Notes: generated by a model from the letters alone, not told the origin. A stretch of 64,000 nt of DNA from Clostridiales bacterium Firm_04 (GCA_001603005.1 LVAJ01000027.1:95266-159265), one strand, 5' to 3'. Shown: positions 51,832 to 62,064, counted from the first letter of the stretch. A program made the numbers and translations.

Positions 51832-51880
51832 AAACGCTGTCGTATTTCTGACCGGAGATACGACAGCGTTTCATTTTTGT
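51832..51880 (+). terminator. Terminator of the SGNH hydrolase gene
   Basis: AAACGCTGTCGTAT pairs with ATACGACAGCGTTT and is followed by CATTTTTG. Confidence 0.88.
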
Positions 51881-51887
51881 GATACGA

Positions 51888-51932
51888 TTGCCCCGCAGCG
51901 TTCATGCGAAACACTGCGGGGCGGATTTTTGT
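51888..51932. terminator. Second hairpin between converging genes
   Basis: GCCCCGCAGCGTT pairs with the AACACTGCGGGGC side across a short loop; GGATTTTTG follows on the plus strand, while on the minus strand no T-run follows at once. It probably backs up the preceding terminator and may also serve the dockerin gene on the other strand. Confidence 0.6.
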
Positions 51933-51935
51933 GGA

Positions 51936-53969
51936 TCAGGATGCAGCGGCGGTCGTTGTGACCGGTGCAGTCGTTGTGACGGCGGATGCGGCTGAAACCG
52001 TAGTCTCTGCTGTTGCTGCCTTCGTTGTCAAGGCGGTCGCCTTCGTAGTCGAGGTAGTAGCCTTTGTCGTGGAAGTGGTCGCCTTTGTCGCGGAAGTTGC
52101 TGCCTTTGTTGTTGAGGTGGTCGCCTTAGTCGTGGAAGTGGTCGCCTTTGTCGCGGAAGTTGTTGCCTTCGTGGTCGAGGTTGTCGCCTTTGCGGTCGAA
52201 GTCGTGACCGCTGTGGTGACGGTTGTTGTCGTGACCGGCATTGTCGTGGTCGTGACGGTGGGCGTTGTCGCGGTTCCGGCAGCTGCCTGCTCTGCGAACA
52301 GCTCCTCCCATGTGACCGCATCGGATGCGACGGAATTTCGCACATAATAGATCAGAATATTCTGCGCATCGTCAACGCTCAGTTTGCCGTCGCCGTTGAC
52401 ATCGGCAGCTTTCAGTTCAGCCGCATCGAGCGTCGTTTCCTGTCCGCTCATCTGCGTCACATAGTCGATCACTGCGATCTGCGCGTCCATGACATTGACC
52501 TTGTGGTCGCCGTTGATATCGCCGGTTTCGAGCACCTTTGTCCAGTGCGCATAGAGCGTATGCGGCAGCGATTTGTCCATGACGGTCTCTGCGGTGACGG
52601 GTTCGCCGCCCTCTGCGGCAGTGAACCATCCGTCGAAGCGGTGATTGTCGCGCACGGGAACCGGCAGCGTGCCGTATCTGCCCGCATAGGGAACCGCGAC
52701 CGGCTCTGCTGCATCAAGCGTGCCGCCGTTCGCATCGAAGCGGACTTCCACATCGCCGTAGACCGTGAACGGAACGGCTTTTGTTGTCACATCGCCGAAG
52801 AAATTCGCGAGTGTTGCGGTATAGGTGTATTCGCCGGGGAATTCCGGTGTCCATTCGGTCTCCGAGGATTTCAGCGTTTCGCCGTCCAGCATGTCCGGCA
52901 CATACTGTTCCAGAACGGTCTTGCCGTCAGCATCCGCAATGTTCAGCGTATAGCCCGCAGCAGGGGAGCCTGCAACGCGGAAGCGGCTGGGCTTTCCGGT
53001 CTCGCAGTAATCCGTCAGCAGCTTTGCCGAAGCGCCGCTGGGCTTCTGATCGTAGATGCGGAACTTGACCGGCTCGCTTTTGACTGTGCCGTTGGGATTG
53101 CTGCCGTCAAATACGCAGGAATAATCGCCCGCATAGCTCAGCGAGCAGATGAAATGCTGTGTCGAGGAGCGCGCCGTCTGGTCGAGCCCGAGATCGGCGA
53201 TCTCCTGCTCCTGATCGTCATAAAAGCGCACGCGGTACTGATTGCGCGTGTTGCTGTCAACCGTCAGGTCGATCTCCTCGCCGACGCCGTAGAGCGTGCG
53301 CGGGATCGCTGCTTCTGCATGATCGGGCGCTTTCGTGTTGGAGAGCAGCACGTACCATGTGCCGTTCGTGCCGCCGCTCGTGAGCTTGTCGGCGTTCACC
53401 CAGCTGACCGGCTGGAGTCCGCGCGTACCGGAAACCGCGCTCTCAATGACCTGATAGGTCTGATAGAGTTCATCGTATCCGGTGACGGCAATGAAGTGTC
53501 CGGGCACGTAAAGCACCGCAACACCGCCGTTTTTGAGGTGGTCAATGAACATCTGGTCGCGCACGGTGCCGAGCCCCTGTGCGGCGATCGTGAAGCCAAA
53601 TTCCTCGCCCCATTTTTCCTCTACATGCTTATAAAGGATATCGCGGTAGGTGCCGCCGGCGCCGGGACGCAGCGCGCCGATCTCGACTGCCCATGTCGAA
53701 AATTCCACGACATCGACCTTGCGGCTGTTCAGCGCATAGATCGCATTGCAGAACGAGAACATGCCGCATGCGGATGTGTAGAGCGAATTGCCGCCTTTGG
53801 AATATTTCGTAAACACGACGTTTTTCCATTGCTCGTCCCATTGGTTGTAGAGCCTTCCGTCCGCAGCAGAGGCATGCAGCATGTCTGGCTTAAACTGCGG
53901 CAGTGCGGAAGCGGTATTGCAGAGCAGCGCTGCGGCAAGCAGTCCGCCGATCAACCGTTTCATTTTCAT
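51936..53969 (-). CDS. Secreted C39-like peptidase with InlB repeat, dockerin and Thr/Lys repeat tail
   Basis: 677 residues. A signal peptide (~1-22) precedes a papain-like C39_2-type peptidase domain (~38-210) with YNQWDEQW, Cys68 (TSACGMFSF) and His158 (VPGHFIAVTGYDE). Two or three beta domains follow, one an InlB/Listeria-Bacteroides repeat (VRFDANGGTL ... FDGWFTAAEGGE ... YAHWTKV, ~410-475). The dockerin (~478-555) has loops DINGDHKVNVMD and DVNGDGKLSVDD. Last comes a ~110-residue tail of Thr/Lys/Ala/Ser heptads (TTKATTS) with no sorting signal. GAGGAGG precedes the ATG. It is likely a cohesin-bound protease or peptidoglycan/peptide hydrolase. Confidence 0.9.
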   Translation of the reverse strand: MKMKRLIGGLLAAALLCNTASALPQFKPDMLHASAADGRLYNQWDEQWKNVVFTKYSKGGNSLYTSACGMFSFCNAIYALNSRKVDVVEFSTWAVEIGALRPGAGGTYRDILYKHVEEKWGEEFGFTIAAQGLGTVRDQMFIDHLKNGGVAVLYVPGHFIAVTGYDELYQTYQVIESAVSGTRGLQPVSWVNADKLTSGGTNGTWYVLLSNTKAPDHAEAAIPRTLYGVGEEIDLTVDSNTRNQYRVRFYDDQEQEIADLGLDQTARSSTQHFICSLSYAGDYSCVFDGSNPNGTVKSEPVKFRIYDQKPSGASAKLLTDYCETGKPSRFRVAGSPAAGYTLNIADADGKTVLEQYVPDMLDGETLKSSETEWTPEFPGEYTYTATLANFFGDVTTKAVPFTVYGDVEVRFDANGGTLDAAEPVAVPYAGRYGTLPVPVRDNHRFDGWFTAAEGGEPVTAETVMDKSLPHTLYAHWTKVLETGDINGDHKVNVMDAQIAVIDYVTQMSGQETTLDAAELKAADVNGDGKLSVDDAQNILIYYVRNSVASDAVTWEELFAEQAAAGTATTPTVTTTTMPVTTTTVTTAVTTSTAKATTSTTKATTSATKATTSTTKATTSTTKAATSATKATTSTTKATTSTTKATALTTKAATAETTVSAASAVTTTAPVTTTAAAS

Positions 53970-54046
53970 CGGATCCTCCTCAATTTCTCATACTGAACCT
54001 TAATACTTGACCTGCGCGTGTATTTTTATGTATAAAGCGCAGAGTC

Positions 54047-54075
54047 ATTATACCATATTTCGGAAAAGAATGCAA
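54047..54075 (-). promoter_or_regulatory. Promoter of the C39-dockerin gene
   Basis: Minus strand: -35 TTGCAT (54070-54075), 17 bp, -10 TATAAT (54047-54052), about 78 bases before the gene. Confidence 0.75.
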
Positions 54076-54109
54076 CCCCCAAAAAGCAAGTATTTTCAAA
54101 CAAATCAGC

Positions 54110-54157
54110 GCAAGATAAAACAAATGCGGCGCACCGTGCATGCCGGTCCGCCGCATA
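54110..54157 (-). terminator. Terminator of the trp operon
   Basis: Minus strand: ATGCGGCGGACC pairs with GGTGCGCCGCAT around GGCATGCAC, followed by TTGTTTTATC, 35 bases after the trpA stop. Confidence 0.8.
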
Positions 54158-54191
54158 AAAAATCAAAATGATACAGGATTTCCGCAGCCGT

Positions 54192-54962
54192 TCAGCCGAT
54201 CGCCTGCTTCATGCGCCGGACAAGATCGCCGGCAAAGGGTGCTGCATCTCTGCCCTTTTCCGCGATGATGCGGACGATCGCAGAGCCGACGATCACGCCG
54301 TCTGCACTGCCGGAGAGCGCCGCCGCCTGCTCCGGCGTGGAGATGCCGAAGCCGACCGCACAGGGCACATCGGTCTGCGAGCGGATCTGCGCGGTGATCG
54401 CTGCAATATCCGTCGTGATCTCCGAGCGGACGCCGGTCACGCCGAGGCTGGATACGAGATAGATGAAGCCCTCGGCTTCTTTCGCGATCATCGCGATGCG
54501 GTTTGCAGAGGTCGGCGCGATCAGCGAGATGAAGTCTACGCCGTGTGCTCTGCATGCGGGCGCAAATTCTTCCTTTTCCTCAAAGGGCACATCGGGAAGG
54601 ATCAGCCCGTCAATGCCGGTTTCTGCGCATCTGCTGACAAAACGCTCGATGCCGTAGGAGAACACAACATTGGCATAGGTCATGAACACGAGCGGCACGG
54701 AAACATCCTTCCGCAGCTCGCTGACAAATGCGAAGATCTTGTCCGTCGTGACGCCGCCTGCGAGTGCGCGGATATTGGCGCCCTGAATGACCGGTCCCTC
54801 CGCGGTCGGATCCGAGAACGGGATGCCGAGCTCGATGAGGTCTGCGCCGGCGGCTGCGAGTTCGCGGACGATTTTGCCGGTTGTTTCGAGGTCGGGATCG
54901 CCGCATGTGATGAACGGGATGAACGCCTTGCCGTTCCGGAATGCATTGCGGATGTTACTCAT
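54192..54962 (-). CDS. trpA: Tryptophan synthase alpha subunit
   Basis: 256 residues. It cleaves indole-3-glycerol phosphate to indole, which passes to the beta subunit. The signature is [12 protein letters not shown], the catalytic Glu lies in [19 protein letters not shown], with the phosphate loop [13 protein letters not shown] and SAIVRII. GGGGAGG lies six bases before the ATG, which overlaps the end of trpB by eight bases. Last gene of the trp operon. Confidence 0.97.
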   Translation of the reverse strand: MSNIRNAFRNGKAFIPFITCGDPDLETTGKIVRELAAAGADLIELGIPFSDPTAEGPVIQGANIRALAGGVTTDKIFAFVSELRKDVSVPLVFMTYANVVFSYGIERFVSRCAETGIDGLILPDVPFEEKEEFAPACRAHGVDFISLIAPTSANRIAMIAKEAEGFIYLVSSLGVTGVRSEITTDIAAITAQIRSQTDVPCAVGFGISTPEQAAALSGSADGVIVGSAIVRIIAEKGRDAAPFAGDLVRRMKQAIG

Positions 54963-56145
54963 GGATATCCTCCCCTCTGTACCGTGCGATCGCCGCGCAG
55001 TCCTTGTCGCCTCTGCCGGAGATCGTGATGACGATGATCTTGTCCTTGTCCATTTCGGGCGCGATCTTCAGCGCATGCGCAACGGCATGTGCGGATTCGA
55101 TCGCCGGAATGATGCCCTCGGTGCGCGAGAGAAATTCAAACGCATTGACGGCTTCTTCATCGGTCACGGCGACATATTCCGCTCTGCCGATGTCATAGAG
55201 ATGCGCATGCTCCGGTCCGATGCCGGGGTAATCGAGTCCCGCGGAGATCGAATAGACCGGCGCGATCTGCCCGTATTCATCCTGACAGAAATAGGACTTC
55301 ATGCCGTGGAAAATGCCGAGCTTGCCGGTGTTGATCGTTGCAGCGGTCTCAAAGGTGTCGATGCCTCTGCCCGCCGCTTCGCAGCCGATCAGGCGCACAT
55401 CCTTGTCTTCGATGAAATGATAGAATGTGCCGATCGCATTGGAGCCGCCGCCGACGCATGCCATGACGACGTCGGGGAGCCGCCCCTCTTTTTCGAGGAT
55501 CTGCTGTTTGATCTCCTTCGAGATGACCGCCTGAAAATCGCGGACAATCGTCGGGAACGGGTGCGGCCCCATGACCGAGCCGAGGCAGTAGTGCGTATCG
55601 TCGATGCGGTTTGTCCATTCGCGCATCGCTTCGGAAACGGCATCCTTCAGCGTCGCGGTGCCGGATGTGACCGGAATGACCTCTGCGCCGAGCAGACGCA
55701 TGCGGTAGACATTGAGCGCCTGCCGCTTCGTATCTTCCTCGCCCATGAACACGACGCATTCCATGCCCATGAGCGCGGCTGCGGTCGCCGTTGCAACGCC
55801 GTGCTGACCGGCACCGGTCTCCGCGATCAGGCGCGTTTTGCCCATTTTCTTCGCGAGCAGTGCCTGACCGAGCACATTGTTGATCTTGTGCGCGCCGGTG
55901 TGGTTGAGATCCTCGCGCTTTAAGTAGATCTTTGCGCCGCCGAGCGTTTTCGTGAGCTTTTCGGCGTAATAGAGCCGTGAGGGGCGGTTTGCGTATTCAT
56001 TGAACAGCGTTTCGAGCTCCGCATTGAACGCGGGATCGTTCTTATAATGGTTGTACGCCTGTTCGAGTTCGATCACGGCATTCATCAGCGTTTCGGGAAT
56101 ATACTGTCCGCCGTGGATACCGAATCGTCCGTTTGGATTTGTCAT
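54955..56145 (-). CDS. trpB: Tryptophan synthase beta subunit
   Basis: 396 residues. The PLP lysine is in [19 protein letters not shown]; other marks are [34 protein letters not shown] AETGAGQHG, the phosphate loop [10 protein letters not shown], and [15 protein letters not shown]. This is the standard TrpB1 form that pairs with TrpA. GGAGGT precedes the ATG. The gene begins 34 bases after the YhfC-like protease gene. Confidence 0.98.
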   Translation of the reverse strand: MTNPNGRFGIHGGQYIPETLMNAVIELEQAYNHYKNDPAFNAELETLFNEYANRPSRLYYAEKLTKTLGGAKIYLKREDLNHTGAHKINNVLGQALLAKKMGKTRLIAETGAGQHGVATATAAALMGMECVVFMGEEDTKRQALNVYRMRLLGAEVIPVTSGTATLKDAVSEAMREWTNRIDDTHYCLGSVMGPHPFPTIVRDFQAVISKEIKQQILEKEGRLPDVVMACVGGGSNAIGTFYHFIEDKDVRLIGCEAAGRGIDTFETAATINTGKLGIFHGMKSYFCQDEYGQIAPVYSISAGLDYPGIGPEHAHLYDIGRAEYVAVTDEEAVNAFEFLSRTEGIIPAIESAHAVAHALKIAPEMDKDKIIVITISGRGDKDCAAIARYRGEDIHE

Positions 56146-56179
56146 GTTTTACCTCCTGTTTGATCTGAACAGATGAACT

Positions 56180-56887
56180 TTAATATTCCATATTATCATC
56201 GGAATCGCCCTGCAAAATCCTGCCGTGGAGATACACAAGCATGCAGATCACCGCAGTCAGCAGGATACCGCCGGCGAGCCCGAAGCAGAAATCGGTAAAG
56301 TTTGCGAGCATATGTACAAAGACCGCGACCGGGATCAGCTTTTTGTCGTCGTACCGCACCGCCCGCGAGATGAACACCGACATTGCCGCGTGAAACACGA
56401 GATTCTCCGCATTGGCAAGAAACTGCACGAAAACCGTCAGGATGCCCTGCTGTGCGAGCGCTTCGAGATGCGTGCCGGTCAGCGTGCAGGCTTCAAAGAG
56501 CATCACGAATGTCATGACGGCATTGGAGAAAACCTCTGCGCCGCCGTGTCCGCAGCCATAGCAGAGCGCATCTGCTGTTGTGTCATGATTCGGCATTGCG
56601 TGCTTCATCGCGACATAGCGCCCGATCTCCTCAAAGCATCCGCCGACGAACCAGACGGTCAGCCACTTGCCCGTCAGAGAATCCGCGCCGGGCAGCAGCA
56701 TTCTGCGCACGACCTCGCGCGGGACAAGGATCAGCACATATGTCAGCAGTCCGACCAGCATCGGATAGATGCTTGTGCCGTGTTTTCTGCGCAGATACGC
56801 ATATCCCGCAAACGGCAGGATCAGGCAGATGATCCCGCGCAGCGCGAGCAGAAAGAGCTGCGCCGATGTAAAGCTGATGCCTTCCAT
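56180..56887 (-). CDS. YhfC-family intramembrane protease-like protein inside the trp operon
   Basis: 235 residues with about six or seven hydrophobic helices. It carries the family motifs GGCFEEIGRYVAMK, YGCGHGGAEVFSNA and LVFHAAMSVF, the Glu/His positions expected of YhfC (DUF2324) putative metalloproteases. A weak GGAG lies upstream of ATG 56887, seven bases after the trpF stop. It lies between trpF and trpB, sharing the operon and its T-box control, although it has no known role in tryptophan synthesis. Substrate unknown. Confidence 0.85.
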   Translation of the reverse strand: MEGISFTSAQLFLLALRGIICLILPFAGYAYLRRKHGTSIYPMLVGLLTYVLILVPREVVRRMLLPGADSLTGKWLTVWFVGGCFEEIGRYVAMKHAMPNHDTTADALCYGCGHGGAEVFSNAVMTFVMLFEACTLTGTHLEALAQQGILTVFVQFLANAENLVFHAAMSVFISRAVRYDDKKLIPVAVFVHMLANFTDFCFGLAGGILLTAVICMLVYLHGRILQGDSDDNMEY

Positions 56888-56894
56888 TTGTCCG

Positions 56895-57497
56895 TTACTC
56901 CGTCCTTCTGATGATTTCCGCGAATTGCCGGATCTTTTCCGGATCCTTCCGCCCGTCTGTTTCGACGCCGCTGCTGACATCGGCTGCAAAGGGATGCAGC
57001 AGCCGGACCGCATCGCCGACATTCTCCGGCGTCAGACCGCCCGCGAGAAAATAGGCGCGCGTGATGCCCGACAGCAGCGACCAGTCGAAGACCTTTCCCG
57101 TTCCGGTGCCGGAATCGAGCAGCACATAGTCCGCTGTGCTCCGGTTGACCGCTTCCGCATCCGCGGGCGACCGCAGCCGGAACATTTTGATGATCCCCGC
57201 GCCGGTAAATCCGCGCAGCTTCGCGATATAATCTGCGTCCTCATCGCCGTGCAGCTGAATGAGGTCGAGCATCTCCGCGAACGAGCCGGTCAGCGAACGG
57301 AGCGGTTCATTGACAAACACCCCGACGCGCAGAATGCCGGCATCCGCGAGCATGCGGTTCATTTCGCGGTACTGCTCCCGCGCGACCGACCGCCGGAATC
57401 CCGGCGTCAGAATGCTGCCGGCGAAGTCCGGTCTGACCTTGCAGACTGCTTCGATATCGGCAGGGCACATCAGCCCGCAGATCTTGATCTTCGTCAT
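56895..57497 (-). CDS. trpF: Phosphoribosylanthranilate isomerase
   Basis: 200 residues. The catalytic Cys is in KIKICGLMCPADI; the Asp lies in DYVLLDSGTGTGKVFDW, and FLAGGLTPENV plus VDVSSGVET-like ADVSSGVETDGRKDP bind phosphate. I use ATG 57497, the ATGA overlap with the trpC stop with AAAGG nine bases upstream; three codons earlier another ATG touches that site. Confidence 0.96.
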   Translation of the reverse strand: MTKIKICGLMCPADIEAVCKVRPDFAGSILTPGFRRSVAREQYREMNRMLADAGILRVGVFVNEPLRSLTGSFAEMLDLIQLHGDEDADYIAKLRGFTGAGIIKMFRLRSPADAEAVNRSTADYVLLDSGTGTGKVFDWSLLSGITRAYFLAGGLTPENVGDAVRLLHPFAADVSSGVETDGRKDPEKIRQFAEIIRRTE

Positions 57498-58282
57498 GCG
57501 GTGCATCCTTTCAGCTCGTTGAGCTTTGCCGCCTTATCGGGCGCGCGCATGAGCGTTTCGCCGATCAGCACGGCATCCGCACCGCCGTTCCGCGCTGCCT
57601 GAATATCGGCAGGCGTTTTCATACCGCTTTCCGCGACGAACAAAGTCTCTGCCGGCGCATATTTCCGCAGCGCGGCGGCTCTGTTCGGATCGACGGAAAA
57701 ATCATGCAGATTCCGGTTGTTGACGCCGATGATCCGCGCGCCTGCACCGGCTGCACATTCGATCTCGCGCTCGTCATGTGCTTCGACGATCGCGGAAAGT
57801 CCGAGGGAATCCGCTATCATATGATACTCGGAAATCTGCGATTTGTCAAGTATCGCGCAGATGAGCAGGACGGCAGAGGCGCCGAGCAGCTTTGCCTCAT
57901 AGATCATATACGGATCGACGGTGAAATCCTTTCGCAGGCACGGAATGCGCACGGCAGCGGCGATCTCGGCAAGATAGCGGTCATCGCCGAGAAACTGTGT
58001 CGGCTCTGTGAGCACGGAAATGCAGTCCGCGCCGGCAGATTCGTAATCCTTTGCGATTTGCAGATACGGAAAATCCGGTGCGATCAGCCCCTTTGAGGGG
58101 GACGCTTTTTTGCATTCGCAGATAAATGCGAGATCGTCCTTGCGGAGCGCCTGCTCAAACCGGAATCCGCTGTGCGGGAGCGCTTCTGCATCGCGCCGCA
58201 GCGAATCGAGCGAACGAACCCGCTTGTGCGTGGCAGTCCGTTCCGCAGCGGCTTCTGCGAGAATCTGGAGAATCGTCTGCAT
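57494..58282 (-). CDS. trpC: Indole-3-glycerol-phosphate synthase
   Basis: 262 residues. Marks: FICECKKASPSKGLI (catalytic Lys), ISVLTEPTQFLGDD, LRKDFTVDPYMIYEA, IGVNNRNLHDFSVD and ESGMKTPADI. ATG 58282 is preferred; a GTG three codons upstream overlaps the trpGD stop and could serve through coupling. Its stop overlaps trpF by four bases. Confidence 0.96.
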   Translation of the reverse strand: MQTILQILAEAAAERTATHKRVRSLDSLRRDAEALPHSGFRFEQALRKDDLAFICECKKASPSKGLIAPDFPYLQIAKDYESAGADCISVLTEPTQFLGDDRYLAEIAAAVRIPCLRKDFTVDPYMIYEAKLLGASAVLLICAILDKSQISEYHMIADSLGLSAIVEAHDEREIECAAGAGARIIGVNNRNLHDFSVDPNRAAALRKYAPAETLFVAESGMKTPADIQAARNGGADAVLIGETLMRAPDKAAKLNELKGCTA

Positions 58283-58287
58283 GGCGC

Positions 58288-59970
58288 TCACCGGTTGGAT
58301 GCTGCGATGAACGCATCGAGCTTGCGCGCGGCATCGCCGGAGTCGATCAGCTCGCCGGCAAGCTTGACGCCCTCTGCAAAGCTCTTTGTCTTGTCTGCGA
58401 TGTAGAGCGCAGCGCCCGCATTGAGCAGCACGGCAGTCCGCTTTGCGCCGCGCTCGCTGCCGGAGAGGATCGCGCGCGTGATCGCGGCATTTTCTTCCGG
58501 CGTACCGCCGCGCAGTTCATCCTTTCCGCAGCGTGTCAGCCCGAAGTCTTCCGGACTGACGGTATAGGTCTTTGCCTGTTCAATGTCAAATTCGCAGATG
58601 AGCGTATCGGCGCTTGCGGAGATCTCGTCGAGCTGATCGAGTCCGTAGACGACCATGCCGCGCTGGACGCCGAGCCGCTGGAGCACCTCTGCGAGCGGAT
58701 TGACGAGTGATGCGTCATAGACGCCGATCAGCGTGCGCTTTGCATTGGCGGGATTCGTCAGCGGACCGAGAATATTGAACACGGTGCGCACGCCGAGCTC
58801 TCTGCGGATCGAGCCGACATATTTCATCGAGGTGTGATAGAGCTGCGCGAACAGGAAGCACATGCCGGCATCCCGCAGCATTTCGACTGCCTTTTCGGGC
58901 GGCTGCTGAATGTTGACGCCGAGTGCTTCGAGGCAGTCCGCAGTGCCGCATTTCGAGGAAGCCGCGCGGTTGCCGTGCTTGGCGACCTTTGCGCCGCCTG
59001 CTGCCGCGATCAGCGCGGAAGTGGTGGAGATGTTGAAGCTGTCGGAGTGGTCGCCGCCGGTGCCGACGATCTCGAGCACATCAAAATCATGCTCGACATG
59101 GAGCGCATGCTCGCGCATTGCGGCGGCACAGCCGGTGATCTCGTCGATCGTTTCGGCTTTGGTGCTCTTGGTGGAGAGCGCCGCAAGGAAGGCGGCATTC
59201 TGTGTCGGGGTGGTCTCGCCGTTCATGATCTCGTTCATGACGGCATATGCCTCGGCATAGGTCAGATCTTTCTTATCCACAATCTTTTTAATCGCATCTG
59301 CAATCATTTTCGGTTCCTCCTCCGCACGGTTTTCCGTGACTTGTTCAGCTGGCTTCTGATTCTTCGGTTCTGTCACAGGTTCCGGTTTGTCGGCTGTATC
59401 CGGTGTGTCGAGCAGGAAATTCCGGAGCATCCGGATTCCGTCAGGTGTCAGAATGGATTCGGGGTGAAACTGCAGACCGTAAACGGGATATTCCGCATGC
59501 TGCACCGCCATGATCTCGCCGTCGTCGGTTTTTGCGGTCACGCGCAGGCAGTCGGGAACGGTCTGCGCATCGGCAGCGAGAGAGTGGTATCTTGCAACGG
59601 CAGTCTGTGCGGGGAGCCCGCGGAACATCCGGCTCTGCGTATCGAGCGTGACAACGGACTGCTTGCCGTGCATGAGCTGCTTTGCGTGGACGATCACCGC
59701 GCCGTAAGCCGCGCAGATCGCCTGATGACCGAGACAGACGCCGAGGATCGGGATTTTTCCGCCGAGGCGCTGTACCGTTTCAATGATGATGCCCGCATCC
59801 TCCGGTCTGCCGGGGCCGGGGGAGAGGATGATATGCGAGGGGTGAAGCGCAGCGATCTCATCGACGGTCATCGCATCGTTCCGGATGACCTTGATCTCCG
59901 GCGAGATTGTGCCGAGCATCTGGTAGAGATTATAGGAAAAGCTGTCATAATTATCAATCAGCAGAATCAT
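58288..59970 (-). CDS. trpGD: Anthranilate synthase glutaminase fused to anthranilate phosphoribosyltransferase (TrpGD)
   Basis: 560 residues. Residues ~1-190 are Trp[24 protein letters not shown], the catalytic Cys in GVCLGHQAI, and His/Glu in [10 protein letters not shown] ~35-residue charged linker (~192-226) joins it to TrpD (~228-560): [35 protein letters not shown] and [10 protein letters not shown]. The fusion supplies ammonia to TrpE and performs the next step. GGAGGT precedes the ATG, which overlaps trpE by 17 bases. GD fusions are known in enterobacteria and some Firmicutes. Confidence 0.97.
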   Translation of the reverse strand: MILLIDNYDSFSYNLYQMLGTISPEIKVIRNDAMTVDEIAALHPSHIILSPGPGRPEDAGIIIETVQRLGGKIPILGVCLGHQAICAAYGAVIVHAKQLMHGKQSVVTLDTQSRMFRGLPAQTAVARYHSLAADAQTVPDCLRVTAKTDDGEIMAVQHAEYPVYGLQFHPESILTPDGIRMLRNFLLDTPDTADKPEPVTEPKNQKPAEQVTENRAEEEPKMIADAIKKIVDKKDLTYAEAYAVMNEIMNGETTPTQNAAFLAALSTKSTKAETIDEITGCAAAMREHALHVEHDFDVLEIVGTGGDHSDSFNISTTSALIAAAGGAKVAKHGNRAASSKCGTADCLEALGVNIQQPPEKAVEMLRDAGMCFLFAQLYHTSMKYVGSIRRELGVRTVFNILGPLTNPANAKRTLIGVYDASLVNPLAEVLQRLGVQRGMVVYGLDQLDEISASADTLICEFDIEQAKTYTVSPEDFGLTRCGKDELRGGTPEENAAITRAILSGSERGAKRTAVLLNAGAALYIADKTKSFAEGVKLAGELIDSGDAARKLDAFIAASNR

Positions 59971-61432
59971 TGTTCAGCACCTCCGCATCCTTGAGCGCGC
60001 GGATGACCGCGGCTGCTTTGTTCAGGCATTCCTGATATTCATTTTCGGGGACAGAATCGGCAACGATGCCCGCGCCGCTTCTGACATAGACGGTATTGCC
60101 TTTGCGGTAGGCAAGGCGGATCGCGATGCAGGTGTCGAGATCGCCCTGAAAGGAGAGATACCCGACCGCACCGCCGTAGATGCCGCGTTTGCTGCCTTCG
60201 AGCTGACCGATCAGCTGACAGGCGCGGATCTTCGGCGCACCGGAGAGCGTACCGGCGGGGAGCACGGCGCCGACCGCATCAAGCGCGTCGCAGTCCTCAC
60301 GGATCTCGCCTTTTACTGCCGAGCCGATGTGCATGACATGCGAATAGCGTTCAACGGTGCGGAGCCGTTCGACCTCGACTGTGCCGAATCTGCTGATCCT
60401 GCCGAGATCGTTTCTGCCGAGATCGACGAGCATATTATGCTCTGCGAGTTCCTTTTCATCTTTGAGCAGATCTTGCTCCAGCGCGAGATCCTCGGCATCG
60501 TTCCTGCCGCGCGGTCTGGTGCCGGCGAGCGGGAAGGTGCGGAGCACGCCGTTTTCGAGCTTGACGAGCGTTTCGGGCGATGCGCCTGCGACCTCGACGT
60601 CGGTGCCGGAGAAATAGAACATATACGGCGAAGGATTGATCGTGCGCAGCATGCGGTAGGTGTTGAGCAGCGAGCCTTCAAACGGCGCGCTCAGCCGGTT
60701 TGAGAGCACGATCTGGAAGATATCGCCCTCGGTGATATAGTGCTTTGCGCGCTGCACCATATCGCAGTAGGCGTCCTTGTCAAAGAGCGGCGTCATCTCG
60801 CCGGTCATGCGGCTGACGGGCTCCTTGCAGGGCGTGCCGTGCCGCAGCAGGTCGCGCATCTGCCGGAGCGCGAGGGCGGCTCTGTTATACTCGGTATCCG
60901 GTTCATCGAGCCGCATATTCGCGATCAGGATGATCTTCTGCCGGAAGTGGTCGAACGCGATGACCTTGTCAAAGAGCATGAGGTCGAGATCGTTGAAGTG
61001 GGCGTCATCCTCTTTGGCAGTCCGCGCGGTCGGCTCCTGATAGCAGAGATAATCGTAGGAGAAATAGCCGACGAGACCGCCGGTAAAGGGCGGCAGACCG
61101 GTGAGCTTCGGGCTGCGGTATTTCGCGAGGAGCTGCCGCAGATACGCCGCAGGATCGTCGGTTTCGAGTTCCAGATCGCCGATCTTCATGTGTCCGTTCC
61201 GGCAGGAGATGCCGAGCTTCGGCTCGTAGCCGAGGAAGGTGTATCTGCCGTGCGAATCCGGACCGTTGATGGATTCGAGCAGATAGGTGTGCGCGGAGAC
61301 ATTCCGGAGCATGCGGAGCACCTGAATGGGTGTCAGGTCATCGGCGAGCAGCTCGCAGGCGACAGGCAGCACGCGGAAATCGGTTTCGGCGGCATAGCGC
61401 CTTGCTTCTTCGGGGGAGATCGAAAGCTTCAT
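59954..61432 (-). CDS. trpE: Anthranilate synthase component I
   Basis: 492 residues. It forms anthranilate from chorismate. The N-terminal tryptophan-binding region includes [18 protein letters not shown] (feedback-inhibition site). The chorismate domain has [51 protein letters not shown] and [21 protein letters not shown] lies before the ATG. First gene of the operon, directly after the T-box leader. Confidence 0.97.
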   Translation of the reverse strand: MKLSISPEEARRYAAETDFRVLPVACELLADDLTPIQVLRMLRNVSAHTYLLESINGPDSHGRYTFLGYEPKLGISCRNGHMKIGDLELETDDPAAYLRQLLAKYRSPKLTGLPPFTGGLVGYFSYDYLCYQEPTARTAKEDDAHFNDLDLMLFDKVIAFDHFRQKIILIANMRLDEPDTEYNRAALALRQMRDLLRHGTPCKEPVSRMTGEMTPLFDKDAYCDMVQRAKHYITEGDIFQIVLSNRLSAPFEGSLLNTYRMLRTINPSPYMFYFSGTDVEVAGASPETLVKLENGVLRTFPLAGTRPRGRNDAEDLALEQDLLKDEKELAEHNMLVDLGRNDLGRISRFGTVEVERLRTVERYSHVMHIGSAVKGEIREDCDALDAVGAVLPAGTLSGAPKIRACQLIGQLEGSKRGIYGGAVGYLSFQGDLDTCIAIRLAYRKGNTVYVRSGAGIVADSVPENEYQECLNKAAAVIRALKDAEVLNNDSAD

Positions 61433-61461
61433 GGTGTACCTCTTTTCCGGACGGGCAAAAT

Positions 61462-61761
61462 AAAAACGCCCGTCCCTGAACTGATTACAGTCAAGGACGA
61501 GCGATACGTTTTCATATCAATGCTCGCGGTGCCACCTTGATTCACCAAAGCATGCTTTTTTGCATGCAATGATGCACTTTTGCAGGGTACCAGCATACCC
61601 CTGACAACTGACGTATGTCTGCACGTCGCAGTTTTACCGGCATTGCCGACTGCGCCCTCAGCGGGCCATTTGCGAAACTGTCTCCCGTCCGGCTCTCAGC
61701 ATCCCGGACTCTCTGTAGGGGCATATTGCGCTTTATCTCCGCTTCAACGGTTTGCGATGTT
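61462..61761 (-). ncRNA. T-box riboswitch of the trp operon
   Basis: The minus-strand leader holds the T-box sequence AGGTGGCACCGCG (61525-61537) followed by a terminator: CGCTCGTCCTTGACTG pairs with the CAGTTCAGGGACGGGCG side and then TTTTTATTTT. Upstream is an imperfect stem I with GCTGAGAG, the usual loop region, and a TGG at 61666-61668 that fits a tryptophan specifier codon. Uncharged tRNA-Trp should pair with the leader and allow read-through into trpE. The specifier position is inferred; the T-box and terminator are certain. Confidence 0.93.
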
Positions 61762-61767
61762 AGCAAG

Positions 61768-61796
61768 AGTATAGCGTATTTCGGGCTATTTGTCAA
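61768..61796 (-). promoter_or_regulatory. Promoter of the trp operon
   Basis: Minus strand: -35 TTGACA (61791-61796), 17 bp, -10 TATACT (61768-61773), just before the T-box leader. Confidence 0.85.
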
Positions 61797-61934
61797 GTGG
61801 TTTTTAGAAATATTTATCATTTAACATGAATTTTCGTGAATAAACACATGATCGTTTCTGAATATTTGCATAATATTGGAGCTTTTTTGTACCGAATATA
61901 CAAAATACGCGGCGCAAATTCAGCGATTTACCGC

Positions 61935-61963
61935 TTTCCAATCAGTTTGGAATGTGTTATAAT
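61935..61963 (+). promoter_or_regulatory. Promoter of the polythreonine transglutaminase gene
   Basis: -35 TTTCCA (61935-61940), 17 bp, -10 TATAAT (61958-61963), about 100 bases before the start. The 61.80-61.93 kb stretch between this and the trp promoter is AT-rich without other signals. Confidence 0.6.
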
Positions 61964-62064
61964 AAACTTGAGCATTTTTCGGCGGCAGGATGACAAAAAG
62001 GAACGCCGCCGCAGACCAGATACGGGTAATGTTTACGGGTAAAAATAATACGGAGGTGTGCAAC

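Noticed and set aside
52028..52347. Low-complexity frames on both strands across the Thr/Lys tail
   Set aside because: They mirror the heptad repeat of the dockerin protein's tail in other frames.
61542..61824. Short frames upstream of trpE as a leader peptide
   Set aside because: The region is explained by the T-box leader; the frames have no binding site and no run of Trp codons.
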